From: Corynebacterium freneyi
Lineage (GTDB): Bacteria; Actinomycetota; Actinomycetes; Mycobacteriales; Mycobacteriaceae
Length of the DNA stretch: 64,000 nt
NCBI RefSeq assembly: GCF_030408835.1
Contig: NZ_CP047357.1
Location: 1,426,001 to 1,490,000 of the forward strand
Direction: 5' to 3'
The notes beneath the pieces were generated by a model. That model was given only the letters and a program-made list of their open reading frames with translations. It did no database searches and was not told the DNA's origin. The position numbers and the translations under genes are program-made. The stretch's first letter is position 1. Every line of letters starts with the position of its first letter. Shown here one piece after another: positions 17,252-27,013 of this stretch.

Positions 17252-19132
17252 TTGGCAAGCTCATCCCGCGGCGCCAACCGCAGCTTCCGCGCGAAATGGC
17301 CGCAGTGGTCGCTGCTGCTGTTCGTCGCCTTGCTCGTGCTGACCTACGTCCTGGTGTTCTTCACCGGAAACCGTGAGGCAACGCCGAAGCTCGGCATCGA
17401 CCTGCAGGGCGGCACCCGCGTCACCCTGGTCCCGCAGGGCGAAAAGCCCACGCAGGACCAGCTCGCCCAGGCCCGCCGCATCCTCGAAAACCGCGTCAAC
17501 GGCATGGGCGTCACCGGCGCCCAGGTCGTCACCGACGGCGACACGCTCGTCATCACCGTGCCCGGCGAGGACTCGCAGGAGGCCCGCGCACTCGGCCAGA
17601 CGTCCCAGCTGTTCTTCCGGCCGGTCGCCCAGATGCAGGCGCCCGACCCGGCCGCGCTGACCGACACCACCCTCGAGATGGCCAACGACTGGGTCTCCGT
17701 CGGCCTGCTCACCCCCGAGGAAGCCAACGACGCGCTGGCCGAGCTGCACGAATCGCTCAGCGCCGACCTCGAGCGAACCAAGGAGATGTTCGAGGAGCAG
17801 AACCCCGACGAGCCGCTGCCCGAAGAGCTGCAGTTCGAAGTCGGCGAGCCCGGAAAGGTCACCGCCCCGGCCGCCGAGGAACCGGCCAACTCCATCGAGG
17901 CCGCCGAGCGCCGCGAGCAGGTCCGGGACGTGCTGCTGGCCTCGCGCCAGTCGTCCGACCCGACGGAGCTTTTCGCCGCCCAGGGCCTCATGCGTTGCGA
18001 CGATCCCGACGCCGCCGACCCCCTGTCCGGCGCGGACGATCCCGCCAAGCCGCTGCTGACGTGCGACCCGGACAACCCGGGAGCCGTGATCTACCTCGAC
18101 CAGGTGCCGCTGCTGATCGGCGAAACCGACGAGGAGAACGGCAAGCGCCTGTCCGGCGACGACATCGACACCGACGCCCCGATCAACGGCGGCTACGACC
18201 AGCAGTCCGGCGAGGTCCAGGTGTCCTTCAGCTTCAAGTCCGGTCGCGACGACGCCGGCGCCCGCACCTGGACCCAGTTGACCACGGACTACCTGCAGCA
18301 GCGGGTGGCCATCGTGCTCGACTCCGAGGTCATCTCCGCCCCCGTGATCCGCGACGCCACGCCGGTCGGCCAGGCCACCCGCATCACCGGCGACTTCACC
18401 ATCGACGAAGCCCAGACGCTGGCCAACAACCTGCGCTACGGCGCCCTGCCGCTGAGCTTCGCCGGCGAGGACGGTGAACCGGGCGGCACCGCCACCACCA
18501 TCCCGGCGACGATGGGTTCGGCGTCGCTGACCGCCGGCGTCATCGCCGGCCTGGTCGGCATCGGCCTCATCGTGGTCTACGCCCTGGCGCTGTACCGGGG
18601 CCTCGGCGTGATCTCGCTGGTGTCGATGGCCGCTTCCGGCGCGATGATCTACGGCGTCCTCGTGCTGCTGGGCCGGTGGATCGGCTACTCGCTGGATCTG
18701 GCCGGCATCGCGGGCATCATCATCTCCATCGGCACCACGGCCGACTCGTTCATCGTTTTCTTCGAGCGCATCAAGGACGAGCTGCGCACCGGCCGGACGT
18801 TCCGCTCCTCGGTGCCGCATGCGTGGCGCAGCGCCAGGGGAACGATCCTGGCGGGCAACTTCGTCTCGGTCATCGCGGCGGTCGTGCTCTACATCCTCGC
18901 CGTCGGCGACGTCCGCGGCTTCGCGTTCACGCTGGGCCTGTCCACGATCTTCGACATCATCACCGCCTTCCTGGTCACCGCGCCGCTGGTGATTCTGGCG
19001 ACGCGGAAGTTCCCGTCGCTGGCGAAGCCGTCGATGAACGGGTTCGGCTCCGTGATGAAGCTGGCCTCGGACCGTGGCGTCAATCGTCGTAACGCGGGCA
19101 CCGCCCGCACCGAGCCGCAGGAGGCGAAGTGA
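17252..19132 (+). CDS. secD: Protein translocase subunit SecD
   Basis: A 626-residue RND-type membrane protein that uses the proton gradient to complete export through SecYEG. One N-terminal helix (about 20-40) is followed by the large extracytoplasmic P1 domain, starting with LGIDLQGGTRVTL. Five helices fill the C-terminal 170 residues. Residues about 150-240 form an acidic, Glu/Ala-rich insert absent from E. coli SecD. The start is TTG with AGGAG 7 nt upstream. Confidence 0.96.
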   Translation: MASSSRGANRSFRAKWPQWSLLLFVALLVLTYVLVFFTGNREATPKLGIDLQGGTRVTLVPQGEKPTQDQLAQARRILENRVNGMGVTGAQVVTDGDTLVITVPGEDSQEARALGQTSQLFFRPVAQMQAPDPAALTDTTLEMANDWVSVGLLTPEEANDALAELHESLSADLERTKEMFEEQNPDEPLPEELQFEVGEPGKVTAPAAEEPANSIEAAERREQVRDVLLASRQSSDPTELFAAQGLMRCDDPDAADPLSGADDPAKPLLTCDPDNPGAVIYLDQVPLLIGETDEENGKRLSGDDIDTDAPINGGYDQQSGEVQVSFSFKSGRDDAGARTWTQLTTDYLQQRVAIVLDSEVISAPVIRDATPVGQATRITGDFTIDEAQTLANNLRYGALPLSFAGEDGEPGGTATTIPATMGSASLTAGVIAGLVGIGLIVVYALALYRGLGVISLVSMAASGAMIYGVLVLLGRWIGYSLDLAGIAGIIISIGTTADSFIVFFERIKDELRTGRTFRSSVPHAWRSARGTILAGNFVSVIAAVVLYILAVGDVRGFAFTLGLSTIFDIITAFLVTAPLVILATRKFPSLAKPSMNGFGSVMKLASDRGVNRRNAGTARTEPQEAK

Positions 19133-19134
19133 TC

Positions 19135-20379
19135 ATGTCGGACAACCGCGACACCGCACGCACCGATTCCACCGTCGCCGTCGACGAGCTCGACCGGGCC
19201 GTCGCCGAGCGCGGGTTCTTCACGCGCCTGTACACGGGTTCGGGCGGCATCGACATCGTCGGCAAGCGCCGCACCTGGTACGGCATCACCGCCGTGGTCC
19301 TTCTGGTGTGCATTGCCGCGATGGCCATCCGCGGGTTCGCCCTCGGCATCGATTTCGAGGGCGGCACCCGCATGACCATGCCGCCGGCCAACGTCACCGA
19401 GGAACAGGCGACGGAGGTCTTCGAGGACGCCACCGGCGTCGAGCCGAAGCTGGTGCAGATCATCGGCGCCGGCGACGCCCGCGTGTTGGAGATCACCTCC
19501 GAGCGTCTCGGCGAGGACGCCATCAACGACGCCCGCTTGGCGCTGTACGAGGAGTTCCATCCGGTCGACGCCAACGGCGAGGCCACGCCCGACGCCATCG
19601 GCGATTCGACCGTCTCGGAATCCTGGGGCGGTTCCGTCACCGAGCGCATGATCCTGGCGATGGCGGTCTTCCTGGCCCTGGTGTTCGCCTACATCGCCAT
19701 CCGCTTCGAACGGGACATGGCCATCGCCGCGATCGGCGCCCTCGTCGTCGACGGCATCGTCATCTCCGGCATTTACGCGCTGGTCGGTTTCGAGGTCACC
19801 CCGGCCACCGTCATCGGCCTGCTGACGGTGCTGTCGTTCTCGCTGTACGACACCGTCGTCGTGTTCGACAAGGTCCGCGAGAACACCGCCGGTTTCCGGC
19901 AGAGCACCCGCCGCACGTACGCGGAGCAGGTGAACCTGGCGGTGAACCAGACGATCATGCGCTCGATCAACACCACGGTGTCGTCGCTGCTGCCGCTGCT
20001 CGCGCTCATGGTCATCGCGGTGGGGTTGCTGGGCGTGGGCACGCTGAAGGACCTGGCGGTGGTGCAGGTCATCGGCATCGTCCAGGGCACGTTCTCGTCG
20101 ATCTTCCTGGCCGCGCCGTTCCTGGTGTCGCTCAAGCGCCGGCAGAAGAAGTTCGCCGAGCATGACGCCAAGGTCGCCGAGGCGCGCGCCGCGGGCACGG
20201 CTCCGGCGGTGCGTGACGACGAGTCGTCGGACGCCGCTCCGGCGCGCAGGTCGGTGGCCACCCCGACGGTGACGAAGTCGGCGACGGCGCCGCGTTCTTC
20301 CGAGATCTCCGAGATCGACGGGGGAGACGATGACGGGGGAGACGCCCCCCGCCCGGCGACGTGGCGCCCGGGGCGCTGA
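19135..20379 (+). CDS. secF: Protein translocase subunit SecF
   Basis: A 414-residue partner of SecD. One helix near residue 45 precedes FALGIDFEGGTRMTM, the conserved region before the periplasmic domain. Five C-terminal helices include the family element LLTVLSFSLYDTVVVFDKVREN. The ATG at 19135 is 10 nt from AGGAGG. The GTG at 19129, overlapping the secD stop, is a possible alternative with only 4 nt spacing. The C-terminal 80 residues are a charged, low-complexity tail. Confidence 0.95.
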   Translation: MSDNRDTARTDSTVAVDELDRAVAERGFFTRLYTGSGGIDIVGKRRTWYGITAVVLLVCIAAMAIRGFALGIDFEGGTRMTMPPANVTEEQATEVFEDATGVEPKLVQIIGAGDARVLEITSERLGEDAINDARLALYEEFHPVDANGEATPDAIGDSTVSESWGGSVTERMILAMAVFLALVFAYIAIRFERDMAIAAIGALVVDGIVISGIYALVGFEVTPATVIGLLTVLSFSLYDTVVVFDKVRENTAGFRQSTRRTYAEQVNLAVNQTIMRSINTTVSSLLPLLALMVIAVGLLGVGTLKDLAVVQVIGIVQGTFSSIFLAAPFLVSLKRRQKKFAEHDAKVAEARAAGTAPAVRDDESSDAAPARRSVATPTVTKSATAPRSSEISEIDGGDDDGGDAPRPATWRPGR

Positions 20380-20396
20380 CATCCCCGGCAGCATGA

Positions 20397-20432
20397 GGCC
20401 CGTCCGGTGAGCGATCGCTCACCGGACGGGCC
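20397..20432 (+). terminator. Perfect 36-bp palindrome after secF
   Basis: An uninterrupted palindrome with arms GGCCCGTCCGGTGAGCGA (20397-20414) and its exact complement (20415-20432), 17 nt after the secF stop. As RNA it would form a very stable hairpin. No T-run follows, so it is a GC-rich terminator or RNA-stability element closing the yajC-secD-secF operon. Confidence 0.6.
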
Positions 20433-20473
20433 AATGCGTTGGAGCCGCACATCGCGTGGAAAGATGGGGGTAA

Positions 20474-20489
20474 CGTTGTCGCGACAACG
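20474..20489 (+). promoter_or_regulatory. 16-bp palindrome upstream of apt-rel (operator candidate)
   Basis: CGTTGTCGCGACAACG is a perfect 16-bp palindrome, 58 nt upstream of the apt start. Its size and symmetry are typical of a dimeric repressor site (TetR or GntR type). No regulator gene is adjacent and no clear -10 box could be fixed around it. Confidence 0.5.
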
Positions 20490-20546
20490 CCCCAAGGTTT
20501 CCCGTGGTCGCGTCACGCGTCCGTTCACCCGAAAGCGAGGATCCCC

Positions 20547-21125
20547 GTGGCCTATGAAAACGCGCGGGCCGCACTGGCCGACCTGATTCGTCTGGTGCCC
20601 GATTTCCCTTCCGACGGCGTCCTTTTCGAGGACCTGAGTCCGGTGCTCGCGGATCCCGAGGGGTTCCGCCTCATCGTCGATGAGGTGGCGGAGGCGTGCA
20701 GGGGATTCGGCGCCGACGTGATCGGCGGTCTCGACGCCCGCGGTTTCCTCATCGGCTCGGCGGTGGCGTACAGCATGGACCTCGGCGTGTTGGCGGTGCG
20801 CAAGAAGGGCAAGCTGCCGCCGCCGGTGCACACCGAGTCCTATGACCTGGAGTACGGGTCGGCGGCGCTGGAGGTCCCGGCCTCGGGTCTGGACCTCGAA
20901 GGCAAGCGCGTCGTACTCGTCGACGATGTGCTGGCCACCGGCGGCACCATGGCCGCGGCGCGGTCGCTGCTGGAGAAGTGCGGCGCCGAAGTGACGGGTC
21001 TGTGCGCCGTCCTCGAGGTCCAGGGTCTCGGCGGTCGCGACAGGCTGTCCGACCTGCCCCTGTACGTGGTGAACAACCCGCCGGCCGGTGGCGTCGAGGC
21101 GCGGAGCGGGGCGGAGGATGGCTGA
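20547..21125 (+). CDS. apt: Adenine phosphoribosyltransferase
   Basis: A 192-residue purine-salvage enzyme converting adenine and PRPP to AMP. The 13-residue PRPP site [13 protein letters not shown] is intact, with the flexible-loop region [18 protein letters not shown] before it and the N-terminal [17 protein letters not shown] typical of the family. The GTG at 20547 gives the normal length; the longer in-frame extension runs through the palindrome upstream. In several corynebacteria a dipeptide-binding lipoprotein gene lies between secF and apt; none is here. The stop overlaps the rel start by 8 nt. Confidence 0.94.
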   Translation: MAYENARAALADLIRLVPDFPSDGVLFEDLSPVLADPEGFRLIVDEVAEACRGFGADVIGGLDARGFLIGSAVAYSMDLGVLAVRKKGKLPPPVHTESYDLEYGSAALEVPASGLDLEGKRVVLVDDVLATGGTMAAARSLLEKCGAEVTGLCAVLEVQGLGGRDRLSDLPLYVVNNPPAGGVEARSGAEDG

Positions 21126-23379
21126 TCGTTCGCCGCGCCGCTACGGCGCACGTCTCGCCCGGAGCCTGACGGGCGCGCGCACGAAGGTCAATCCCGTCCT
21201 CGACCCGCTCGTGGCCATCCACCGGGAGGTCCATCCCCGCGCGGACCTGTCGCAGCTGCAGAAGGCCTACGACACGGCTGAACGGCTGCACGCGGGCGTC
21301 AAACGCAAGTCGGGGGAGCCGTACATCACGCACCCGCTGGCGGTGGCCACCATCGCGGCGGAGATCGGCATGGACACCACCACGCTGGTCGCGGCGCTGC
21401 TCCACGACACGGTGGAGGACACCGACTATTCCCTCGAAGAGCTCACCGACGATTTCGGCCCCGAGGTCGCGCGCCTGGTCGACGGCGTCACGAAGCTGGA
21501 CAAGGTCGCGTTGGGTTCGGCCGCCGAGGGCGAGACCGTGCGCAAGATGGTCGTGGCCATGAGCCAGGATCCGCGGGTGCTGGTGATCAAGGTCTGCGAC
21601 CGGCTGCACAACATGCGCACCATGCGTTTCCTGCCGCCGGAGAAACAGGAGAAGAAGGCCCGCGAGACTCTCGAGGTCATCGCCCCGCTGGCGCACCGCC
21701 TGGGCATGGCGAGCGTGAAGTGGGAGCTGGAGGACCTGTCCTTCGCCATCTTGTACCCGAAGAAGTACGACGAGATCGTGCGCCTGGTCGCCGACCGCGC
21801 GCCGCAGCGCGACCAGTATCTGAAGCAGGTCTCCGACGAGATCACCGCGGACCTGCGCGCCGCCCACATCGACGCCACGGTGATGGGCCGCCCGAAGCAC
21901 TACTGGTCGATCTATCAGAAGATGATCGTCCGGGGCCACGACTTCGACGAGATCTTCGACTTGGTGGGCATCCGCGTGCTCGTGGATACGACCAAGGACT
22001 GCTATGCCGCGATGGGCGCGGTCCACTCGCTGTACCAGCCGATGCCGGGCCGCTTCAAGGACTACATCTCGGCCCCCCGCTTCGGCGTGTACCAGTCGTT
22101 GCACACGACGGTGATCGGCCCGGGCGGCAACGCCCTGGAGGTGCAGATCCGCACCCACGAGATGCACTACAACGCCGAGTACGGCATCGCCGCCCACTGG
22201 CGGTACAAGGAGACGAAGGGGTCGCACAAGGGCGACGCCGCCGAGGTCGACCAGATGGCGTGGATGCGCCAGCTGCTCGACTGGCAGCGCGAGGCCGCCG
22301 ACCCCAACGAGTTCCTCGATTCGCTGCGCTACGACCTGGCCTCCAACGAGATCTTCGTGTTCACGCCCAAGGGCGACGTCATGACGCTGCCGATGGACGC
22401 CACACCCGTGGACTTCGCCTACGCGGTGCACACGGAGATCGGACACCGCTGCATCGGCGCGAAGGTCAACGGCAAGCTGGTGGCGCTGGAGTCGACGCTG
22501 AAGACGGGCGACCGCGTCGAGGTCTTCACGTCGAAGGACCAGCATTCGGGCCCGTCGAAGGATTGGGCGTCGTTCGTGAAGTCGCCGCGGGCCAAGGCGA
22601 AGATCCGCCAGTGGTTCGCGAAGGAACGCCGCGAGGAGGCGCTGGAGGCCGGCCGCGACGCGTTGGCCGCCGAGGTCCAGCGCGGCGGTCTGCCGATGCA
22701 CCGCCTGTTCACGCCGCAGTCGATGAAGCAGATCGCCACGGAGCTCAACTACGCCGACGTCGACGCGCTCTACACGGCCATCGGCGAGGGCGCGATCGGC
22801 GCCAAGCACGTCACCAACCGCCTCATGGCGCAGTTTTCCAGCAAGGACGACGCCGAGGACCAGTTGGCGGCGCGTACCCCGCTGTCGAAGCTGCAGGCCC
22901 CGCAGAAGCGTCGCCGCGCCGACGGTGCGGGCGTCCTCGTGGCGGGGTCGGCGGACATGATGGCGAAGCTGGCCAAGTGCTGCACCCCGGTGCCGGGCGA
23001 CGAGATCTTCGGTTTCGTCACCCGCGGCGGCGGCGTCAGCGTCCACCGCACGGACTGCACGAACGCCGCGAAGCTGAAGGAGGAGCCGGAGCGCCTCATC
23101 GACGTCGAGTGGGCGAGCGATTCCACGGGCGCGGTGTTCACGGTCACGGTGCAGATCGAGGCGCTCGACCGTCATGGCCTGCTCACCGAGATCACGCGGT
23201 CCATCAGCGACCAGAAGGTGCCCATCATCGCGACGTCGTCGCATACGGCGGAGGACCGCGTCGCCGTCATGCGCTTCACGTTCGAGGTGTCTGACATCAA
23301 GCAGCTCGGCTACATCATCTCGCTGCTGCGCGGGGTGGAGGGCGTGTTCGACGTCTTCCGCGTCACCAGCGGCGGCTAG
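21118..23379 (+). CDS. rel: Bifunctional (p)ppGpp synthetase/hydrolase Rel
   Basis: A 753-residue stringent-response enzyme. The N-terminal HD hydrolase domain has HDTVED and ITHPLAVA. The synthetase domain includes [13 protein letters not shown] and [15 protein letters not shown] domain ([13 protein letters not shown]), a zinc-finger-like segment ([13 protein letters not shown]) and a C-terminal ACT domain follow. Both active sites look intact, so it should make and degrade (p)ppGpp. The ATG has GGAGG upstream and overlaps apt, a coupling conserved in actinobacteria. Confidence 0.97.
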   Translation: MADRSPRRYGARLARSLTGARTKVNPVLDPLVAIHREVHPRADLSQLQKAYDTAERLHAGVKRKSGEPYITHPLAVATIAAEIGMDTTTLVAALLHDTVEDTDYSLEELTDDFGPEVARLVDGVTKLDKVALGSAAEGETVRKMVVAMSQDPRVLVIKVCDRLHNMRTMRFLPPEKQEKKARETLEVIAPLAHRLGMASVKWELEDLSFAILYPKKYDEIVRLVADRAPQRDQYLKQVSDEITADLRAAHIDATVMGRPKHYWSIYQKMIVRGHDFDEIFDLVGIRVLVDTTKDCYAAMGAVHSLYQPMPGRFKDYISAPRFGVYQSLHTTVIGPGGNALEVQIRTHEMHYNAEYGIAAHWRYKETKGSHKGDAAEVDQMAWMRQLLDWQREAADPNEFLDSLRYDLASNEIFVFTPKGDVMTLPMDATPVDFAYAVHTEIGHRCIGAKVNGKLVALESTLKTGDRVEVFTSKDQHSGPSKDWASFVKSPRAKAKIRQWFAKERREEALEAGRDALAAEVQRGGLPMHRLFTPQSMKQIATELNYADVDALYTAIGEGAIGAKHVTNRLMAQFSSKDDAEDQLAARTPLSKLQAPQKRRRADGAGVLVAGSADMMAKLAKCCTPVPGDEIFGFVTRGGGVSVHRTDCTNAAKLKEEPERLIDVEWASDSTGAVFTVTVQIEALDRHGLLTEITRSISDQKVPIIATSSHTAEDRVAVMRFTFEVSDIKQLGYIISLLRGVEGVFDVFRVTSGG

Positions 23380-23396
23380 TTGCTTGACCGGCTAGT

Positions 23397-23456
23397 GCTT
23401 GACGACGAAAACCGGCCCCGCACAGTGGTGTGCGGGGCCGGTGGCCGTCGTCAAGC
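23397..23456. terminator. Bidirectional terminator with nested double stem
   Basis: Between the convergent rel and cyclophilin genes lies a perfect 13-bp stem (23411-23423 with 23430-23442) closed by a 6-nt loop. It is flanked by a second, outer pair: GCTTGACGACG (23397-23407) and CGTCGTCAAGC (23446-23456). The outer arms are both exact copies of the dispersed 11-mer seen elsewhere in the window. The position serves both strands. Confidence 0.75.
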
Positions 23457-23491
23457 CGAAGCGGCGGGGGCCTGCGGGGTCCTGCGAGATC

Positions 23492-24331
23492 CTAGGAGAC
23501 CGTCGCGGACTCGATGCGGACTTCCTCGGCCGGCTTACCGTCGAGCTGGCCGCCCTCGATGCCCTTCTCCGAGATGCCCTTGACCACGTCGAGGCCCTCG
23601 GGGGTCATGGCGCCCAGAACCGAGTAAGACGGCTGGAGCTGACCGTCGGCGTAGTTGAGGAAGAACTGCGAACCGTTGGTGTCCGGGCCGGAGTTGGCCA
23701 TCGCGATGGAGCCCTCCGGGTAGATGACGCCGTCGGACGCGGCGCCGGCCTCGTCGACCGGGTACTCGTCGGCGAAGGTGAAGCCCGGGCCGCCGGCGCC
23801 GGAGCCCGACGGGTCGCCGCACTGCAGGACGTTGAGTCCGCCGGAGGTCATGCGGTGGCAGACCGTGTCGTCGTAGTAGCCCTCCTTGGCCAGGTGCTCG
23901 ATGGCGTTGACGGCGCAGGGGGACAGGGAACGGTCGAGCTGCATGGGAATGTCGCCGTGATTCGTCTTCAGCGTCACGGTGACGGTGCCGGTGGCGGGAA
24001 CGTCATCGGTCTTCGGCGTGGAGACCTCCTTCGCCGCCTCGCCGCCCCCGGCCGGGTACTCGCAGGTGACGGTGTCGGGCAGCGCCTCGGCGCGGGCCAT
24101 CGCCAACGGCTCCAGCTCCGGGGTCGACGTCTCCGTCTCTTCGGCCGTGACGTCGGTATCGTCGCCGTCCATCGTCGTGAGGAACCAAATGCCGCCGACC
24201 AGGACGAGCAGGATGGCCAGGGTGGCGACCACGACGCCCAGCGGCTTGGCCTTCTCCGCGCGGTCGCGGCGGCCGAGCTCTCGCTCGAGGTGCTTCATCG
24301 CCTCGCGGCGTCGTTGTTCATTGCCCTGCAC
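23492..24331 (-). CDS. Membrane-anchored cyclophilin-type peptidyl-prolyl isomerase
   Basis: A 279-residue protein. Residues about 1-30 are charged and cytoplasmic, about 31-51 form one membrane helix, and a Thr/Glu-rich linker leads to an extracytoplasmic cyclophilin domain (about 115-279). Family landmarks are TVCHRMTSGG (active-site His/Arg), GDPSGSGAGGPGF and NSGPDTNGSQFF. Some canonical residues differ (HRM instead of HRV), so the activity level is uncertain. The GTG start is supported by AAAGAGG upstream. Synteny with rel and hisS matches mycobacteria. Confidence 0.9.
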   Translation of the reverse strand: MQGNEQRRREAMKHLERELGRRDRAEKAKPLGVVVATLAILLVLVGGIWFLTTMDGDDTDVTAEETETSTPELEPLAMARAEALPDTVTCEYPAGGGEAAKEVSTPKTDDVPATGTVTVTLKTNHGDIPMQLDRSLSPCAVNAIEHLAKEGYYDDTVCHRMTSGGLNVLQCGDPSGSGAGGPGFTFADEYPVDEAGAASDGVIYPEGSIAMANSGPDTNGSQFFLNYADGQLQPSYSVLGAMTPEGLDVVKGISEKGIEGGQLDGKPAEEVRIESATVS

Positions 24332-24401
24332 GGTTACCTCTTTCGATCGTGGACGGGTCTGGCGTGGCATCCCGCATATCCGGCGCGACGTCCAGCACAA
24401 C

Positions 24402-24407
24402 ATTATG
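24402..24407 (-). promoter_or_regulatory. -10 box for the cyclophilin gene
   Basis: Read on the minus strand this is CATAAT, about 70 nt upstream of the GTG start. No clear -35 box is visible. Confidence 0.35.
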
Positions 24408-24521
24408 CCCTGCGGCGGATTCGCGGCGTCGGAGCCGGGGCGGCGATTCGGGGGCGGGGCGTGGAACGGGAGTGGTACGGACGTGGAACGGGCGCGGCGA
24501 TGAAGCCGCGTCCGGGCAAAG

Positions 24522-24527
24522 TAGTAT
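24522..24527 (+). promoter_or_regulatory. -10 box for the MBL-fold hydrolase gene
   Basis: TAGTAT lies about 97 nt upstream of the hydrolase ATG. The rest of the 292-nt divergent gap (24332-24623) shows nothing else I can name. Confidence 0.35.
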
Positions 24528-24623
24528 GTTCGACGAAACACCCCGCGACTCCGCGCGACACCGTGCGACACCGTGCGCGGTCGGCGCATGCCCCGCCGCC
24601 GATTCCCCTCAGATTGGAGCCCC

Positions 24624-25307
24624 ATGGAGATCATCGGTTTCCCCTCCGGACCGCTCGAGACCAACTGCTACGTCGCCACCGGCCACTCGATGGACGGCGA
24701 CGCCGCCGACGGCCCGACCCCCGTGGTCATCATCGACCCGGGCATGGACGCACTGGGTCGGCTGAAGAAGGAGTGCGAGGAGCGCAACCTCAAGCCGGAG
24801 GCGGTGCTGCTGACCCACGGCCACATCGACCACACCCGCGATGTCGGCGACGTGGCCCGAGAGTGGGGGATCCCGGTGTACATCAACCGGCACGACCGCT
24901 TCATGCTGGACAACCCGCTCATCGGCGCGGGCCTGAGCCTGGGCAAGATGTTCAACGTCGCCGAGATGGTCCCGCCGACCGACATCCACGACCTCGACGA
25001 CGGCGACGAGGTCAAGTTCGCCGGCCTGGCCTTCGAGGTCATCCACGCCCCCGGCCACTCGCCGGGATGCGTCATGCTGCGCGCCTTCGACGGCGGCGAC
25101 GAGATCGTGTTCTCCGGCGACGTGCTGTTCGCCGGGTCGATCGGCCGCACGGACCTGCCGGGCGCCGACCCGCAGGACATGATGGATTCCCTGAAGAACC
25201 GCGTCCTGCCGCTCGACGACCACCTGACCATCCTGCCGGGCCACGGACCGACGTCGACGATCGGCCAGGAGAAGGCCCACAATCCGTTCCTCGCGCAGGT
25301 GAAGTAA
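24624..25307 (+). CDS. Metallo-beta-lactamase-fold hydrolase (glyoxalase II-like)
   Basis: A 227-residue MBL-fold protein. The di-metal site is complete: TH65GH67ID69H70, then the His of HAPGHSPG, the Asp of VFSGDVLF and the His of LPGHGP. The fold and size match hydroxyacylglutathione-hydrolase-like proteins. Actinobacteria lack glutathione, so the real thioester or lactone substrate is unknown. A good GGAG site lies 7 nt before the ATG. The stop codon lies inside the -10 box of hisS. Confidence 0.88.
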   Translation: MEIIGFPSGPLETNCYVATGHSMDGDAADGPTPVVIIDPGMDALGRLKKECEERNLKPEAVLLTHGHIDHTRDVGDVAREWGIPVYINRHDRFMLDNPLIGAGLSLGKMFNVAEMVPPTDIHDLDDGDEVKFAGLAFEVIHAPGHSPGCVMLRAFDGGDEIVFSGDVLFAGSIGRTDLPGADPQDMMDSLKNRVLPLDDHLTILPGHGPTSTIGQEKAHNPFLAQVK

Positions 25308-25310
25308 GGT
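25305..25310 (+). promoter_or_regulatory. -10 box for leaderless hisS transcript
   Basis: TAAGGT includes the stop codon of the upstream hydrolase and lies 7 nt before the hisS GTG. Confidence 0.45.
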
Positions 25311-25317
25311 TGCCCGG

Positions 25318-26607
25318 GTGACCGAGCAGCAGAAGAAGACCAAGTTCCGTCCCTTCACCGCGCCGAAGGGCGTGCCGGACTACGTTCCGCCGCAGTCCCG
25401 TGCGTTCGAGGCCGTGCGGGGATACCTTCAGCACCGTGCCCGCCTGGCCGGGTACGAGCACATCGAGCTGCCCGTCTTCGAGGACACCGGCCTGTTCGCC
25501 CGCGGCGTGGGCGAGTCCACCGACGTGGTGTCGAAGGAGATGTACACCTTCGCCGACCGCGGCGAGCGTTCGGTGACCCTGCGCCCGGAGGGCACCGCCG
25601 GCGTCATGCGCGCCGTCATCGAACACAACCTGGATCGCGGCCAGCTTCCGGTGAAGCTGTCGTACGCCGGGCCGTTCTTCCGCTACGAGCGCCCCCAGGC
25701 CGGCCGTTACCGTCAGCTGCAGCAGGTCGGCGTCGAGGCCATCGGCGTCGACGATCCGGCCCTGGACGCCGAGGTCGTGGCGCTGGCCGACGCTTCCTTC
25801 CGGGGCATTGGCCTGACCGGCCACCGTCTTGAGCTGACCTCGCTGGGCGATTCGTCCTGCCGCCCGGAGTACCGCCGCAAGCTCCAGGACTTCCTGTTCG
25901 GCCTGCCGCTGGACGAGGAGACCCGTCGCCGCGCCGAGATCAACCCGCTGCGCGTGCTGGACGACAAGCGCCCGGAGGTCAAGGAGATGACCGCCGACGC
26001 GCCGCTGATGCTCGACCACCTGTCGGCGGAGTGCCGCACCCACTTCGAGACGGTCACCGGCCTGCTCGACGACATGGGCGTCGAGTACGTGATCAACCCG
26101 CGCATGGTCCGCGGCCTGGACTACTACACCAAGACCTGCTTCGAGTTCGTCCACGATGGCCTCGGCGCACAGTCGGGCATCGGCGGCGGCGGCCGCTACG
26201 ACGGCTTGATGGCCCAGCTCGGAGGCCAGGAGCTGTCCGGCATCGGTTTCGGCCTCGGCGTCGACCGCGCGTTGCTGGCCCTGGAGACCGAGGGCAAGAT
26301 CTTCGGCGACGAACGCCGCGTCGACGTCTACGGCGTGCCCCTCGGCGAGGAGGCGTCTCGTGCGATGGCGGTGCTCGTCGGCAAGCTTCGTGCCGCGGAG
26401 ATCAGCGCCGACATGTCCTACGGCGGCCGCGGTTTGAAGGGTGCGATGAAGGGCGCCGACCGGGCCGGCGCGCGTTTCGCCCTGGTGCTCGGCGAGTCCG
26501 AGCTCGCGGCGGGCGAAGTCCAGCTCAAGGACTTGTCCGCGCACGAACAGCATGCGGTTGCGCTTGACGACGTCGTCGCCCAGCTGCAGGCGCGCCTGAA
26601 TCAGTAG
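25318..26607 (+). CDS. hisS: Histidyl-tRNA synthetase
   Basis: A 429-residue class II synthetase. Motif 2 appears as [15 protein letters not shown], the histidine-binding loop as [11 protein letters not shown], and motif 3 as [15 protein letters not shown]-terminal anticodon-binding domain follows. The GTG start sits 7 nt after a -10-like box, with no Shine-Dalgarno. The rel-cyclophilin-hydrolase-hisS order is conserved in Mycobacteriales. Confidence 0.96.
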   Translation: MTEQQKKTKFRPFTAPKGVPDYVPPQSRAFEAVRGYLQHRARLAGYEHIELPVFEDTGLFARGVGESTDVVSKEMYTFADRGERSVTLRPEGTAGVMRAVIEHNLDRGQLPVKLSYAGPFFRYERPQAGRYRQLQQVGVEAIGVDDPALDAEVVALADASFRGIGLTGHRLELTSLGDSSCRPEYRRKLQDFLFGLPLDEETRRRAEINPLRVLDDKRPEVKEMTADAPLMLDHLSAECRTHFETVTGLLDDMGVEYVINPRMVRGLDYYTKTCFEFVHDGLGAQSGIGGGGRYDGLMAQLGGQELSGIGFGLGVDRALLALETEGKIFGDERRVDVYGVPLGEEASRAMAVLVGKLRAAEISADMSYGGRGLKGAMKGADRAGARFALVLGESELAAGEVQLKDLSAHEQHAVALDDVVAQLQARLNQ

Positions 26608-26649
26608 GAACGCGGGCCAAGCCGCGCGCTCACCTTCGCGCTCACCGGT

Positions 26650-27009
26650 CTAGTCGGTGTGCCGCAGTTCCATCGCCGAGGCGACGGCAATTGCCGCGCA
26701 CACCGGCGCCCAGAGCCGTTCCTTCGGGGACGGCGAGGCAAGGTTCGGGATCACGGCGACGCCCATGATGCCGGCGATGGCGCCGAGCAAGGCCCGCGGC
26801 GCCGCTCCCTTTCCGACGACTCCGGCTGCGGTGAGATAGACGGGCGCGGCGACGGCGCTGGTCGCCCGCAACCGGTCCGGAAGCGTGCCGCGATGGGCGC
26901 CGCCGTACGAGGCTTCGCCCCACGGAATGCCCGCCGCGAGGCCCGTCTGGAACAAGCCGAGGGCGGCCAGACCGGAAGCGGCGATGATTCGGGGGATCGG
27001 GACCGGCAT
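26650..27009 (-). CDS. Small hydrophobic membrane protein downstream of sdaA
   Basis: A 119-residue protein with about three or four hydrophobic stretches and no recognised motif. Its ATG lies 4 nt after the sdaA stop, so it is in the same transcription unit. It is convergent with hisS. A role linked to serine or amino-acid metabolism is possible only from position. Confidence 0.6.
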   Translation of the reverse strand: MPVPIPRIIAASGLAALGLFQTGLAAGIPWGEASYGGAHRGTLPDRLRATSAVAAPVYLTAAGVVGKGAAPRALLGAIAGIMGVAVIPNLASPSPKERLWAPVCAAIAVASAMELRHTD

Positions 27010-27013
27010 CTGA

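Noticed and set aside
26625..26646. Direct repeat CGCGCTCACC twice with a TT spacer between hisS and the small membrane gene
   Set aside because: Short, GC-rich and only two copies; not distinguishable from chance or a small duplication, and no hairpin results.
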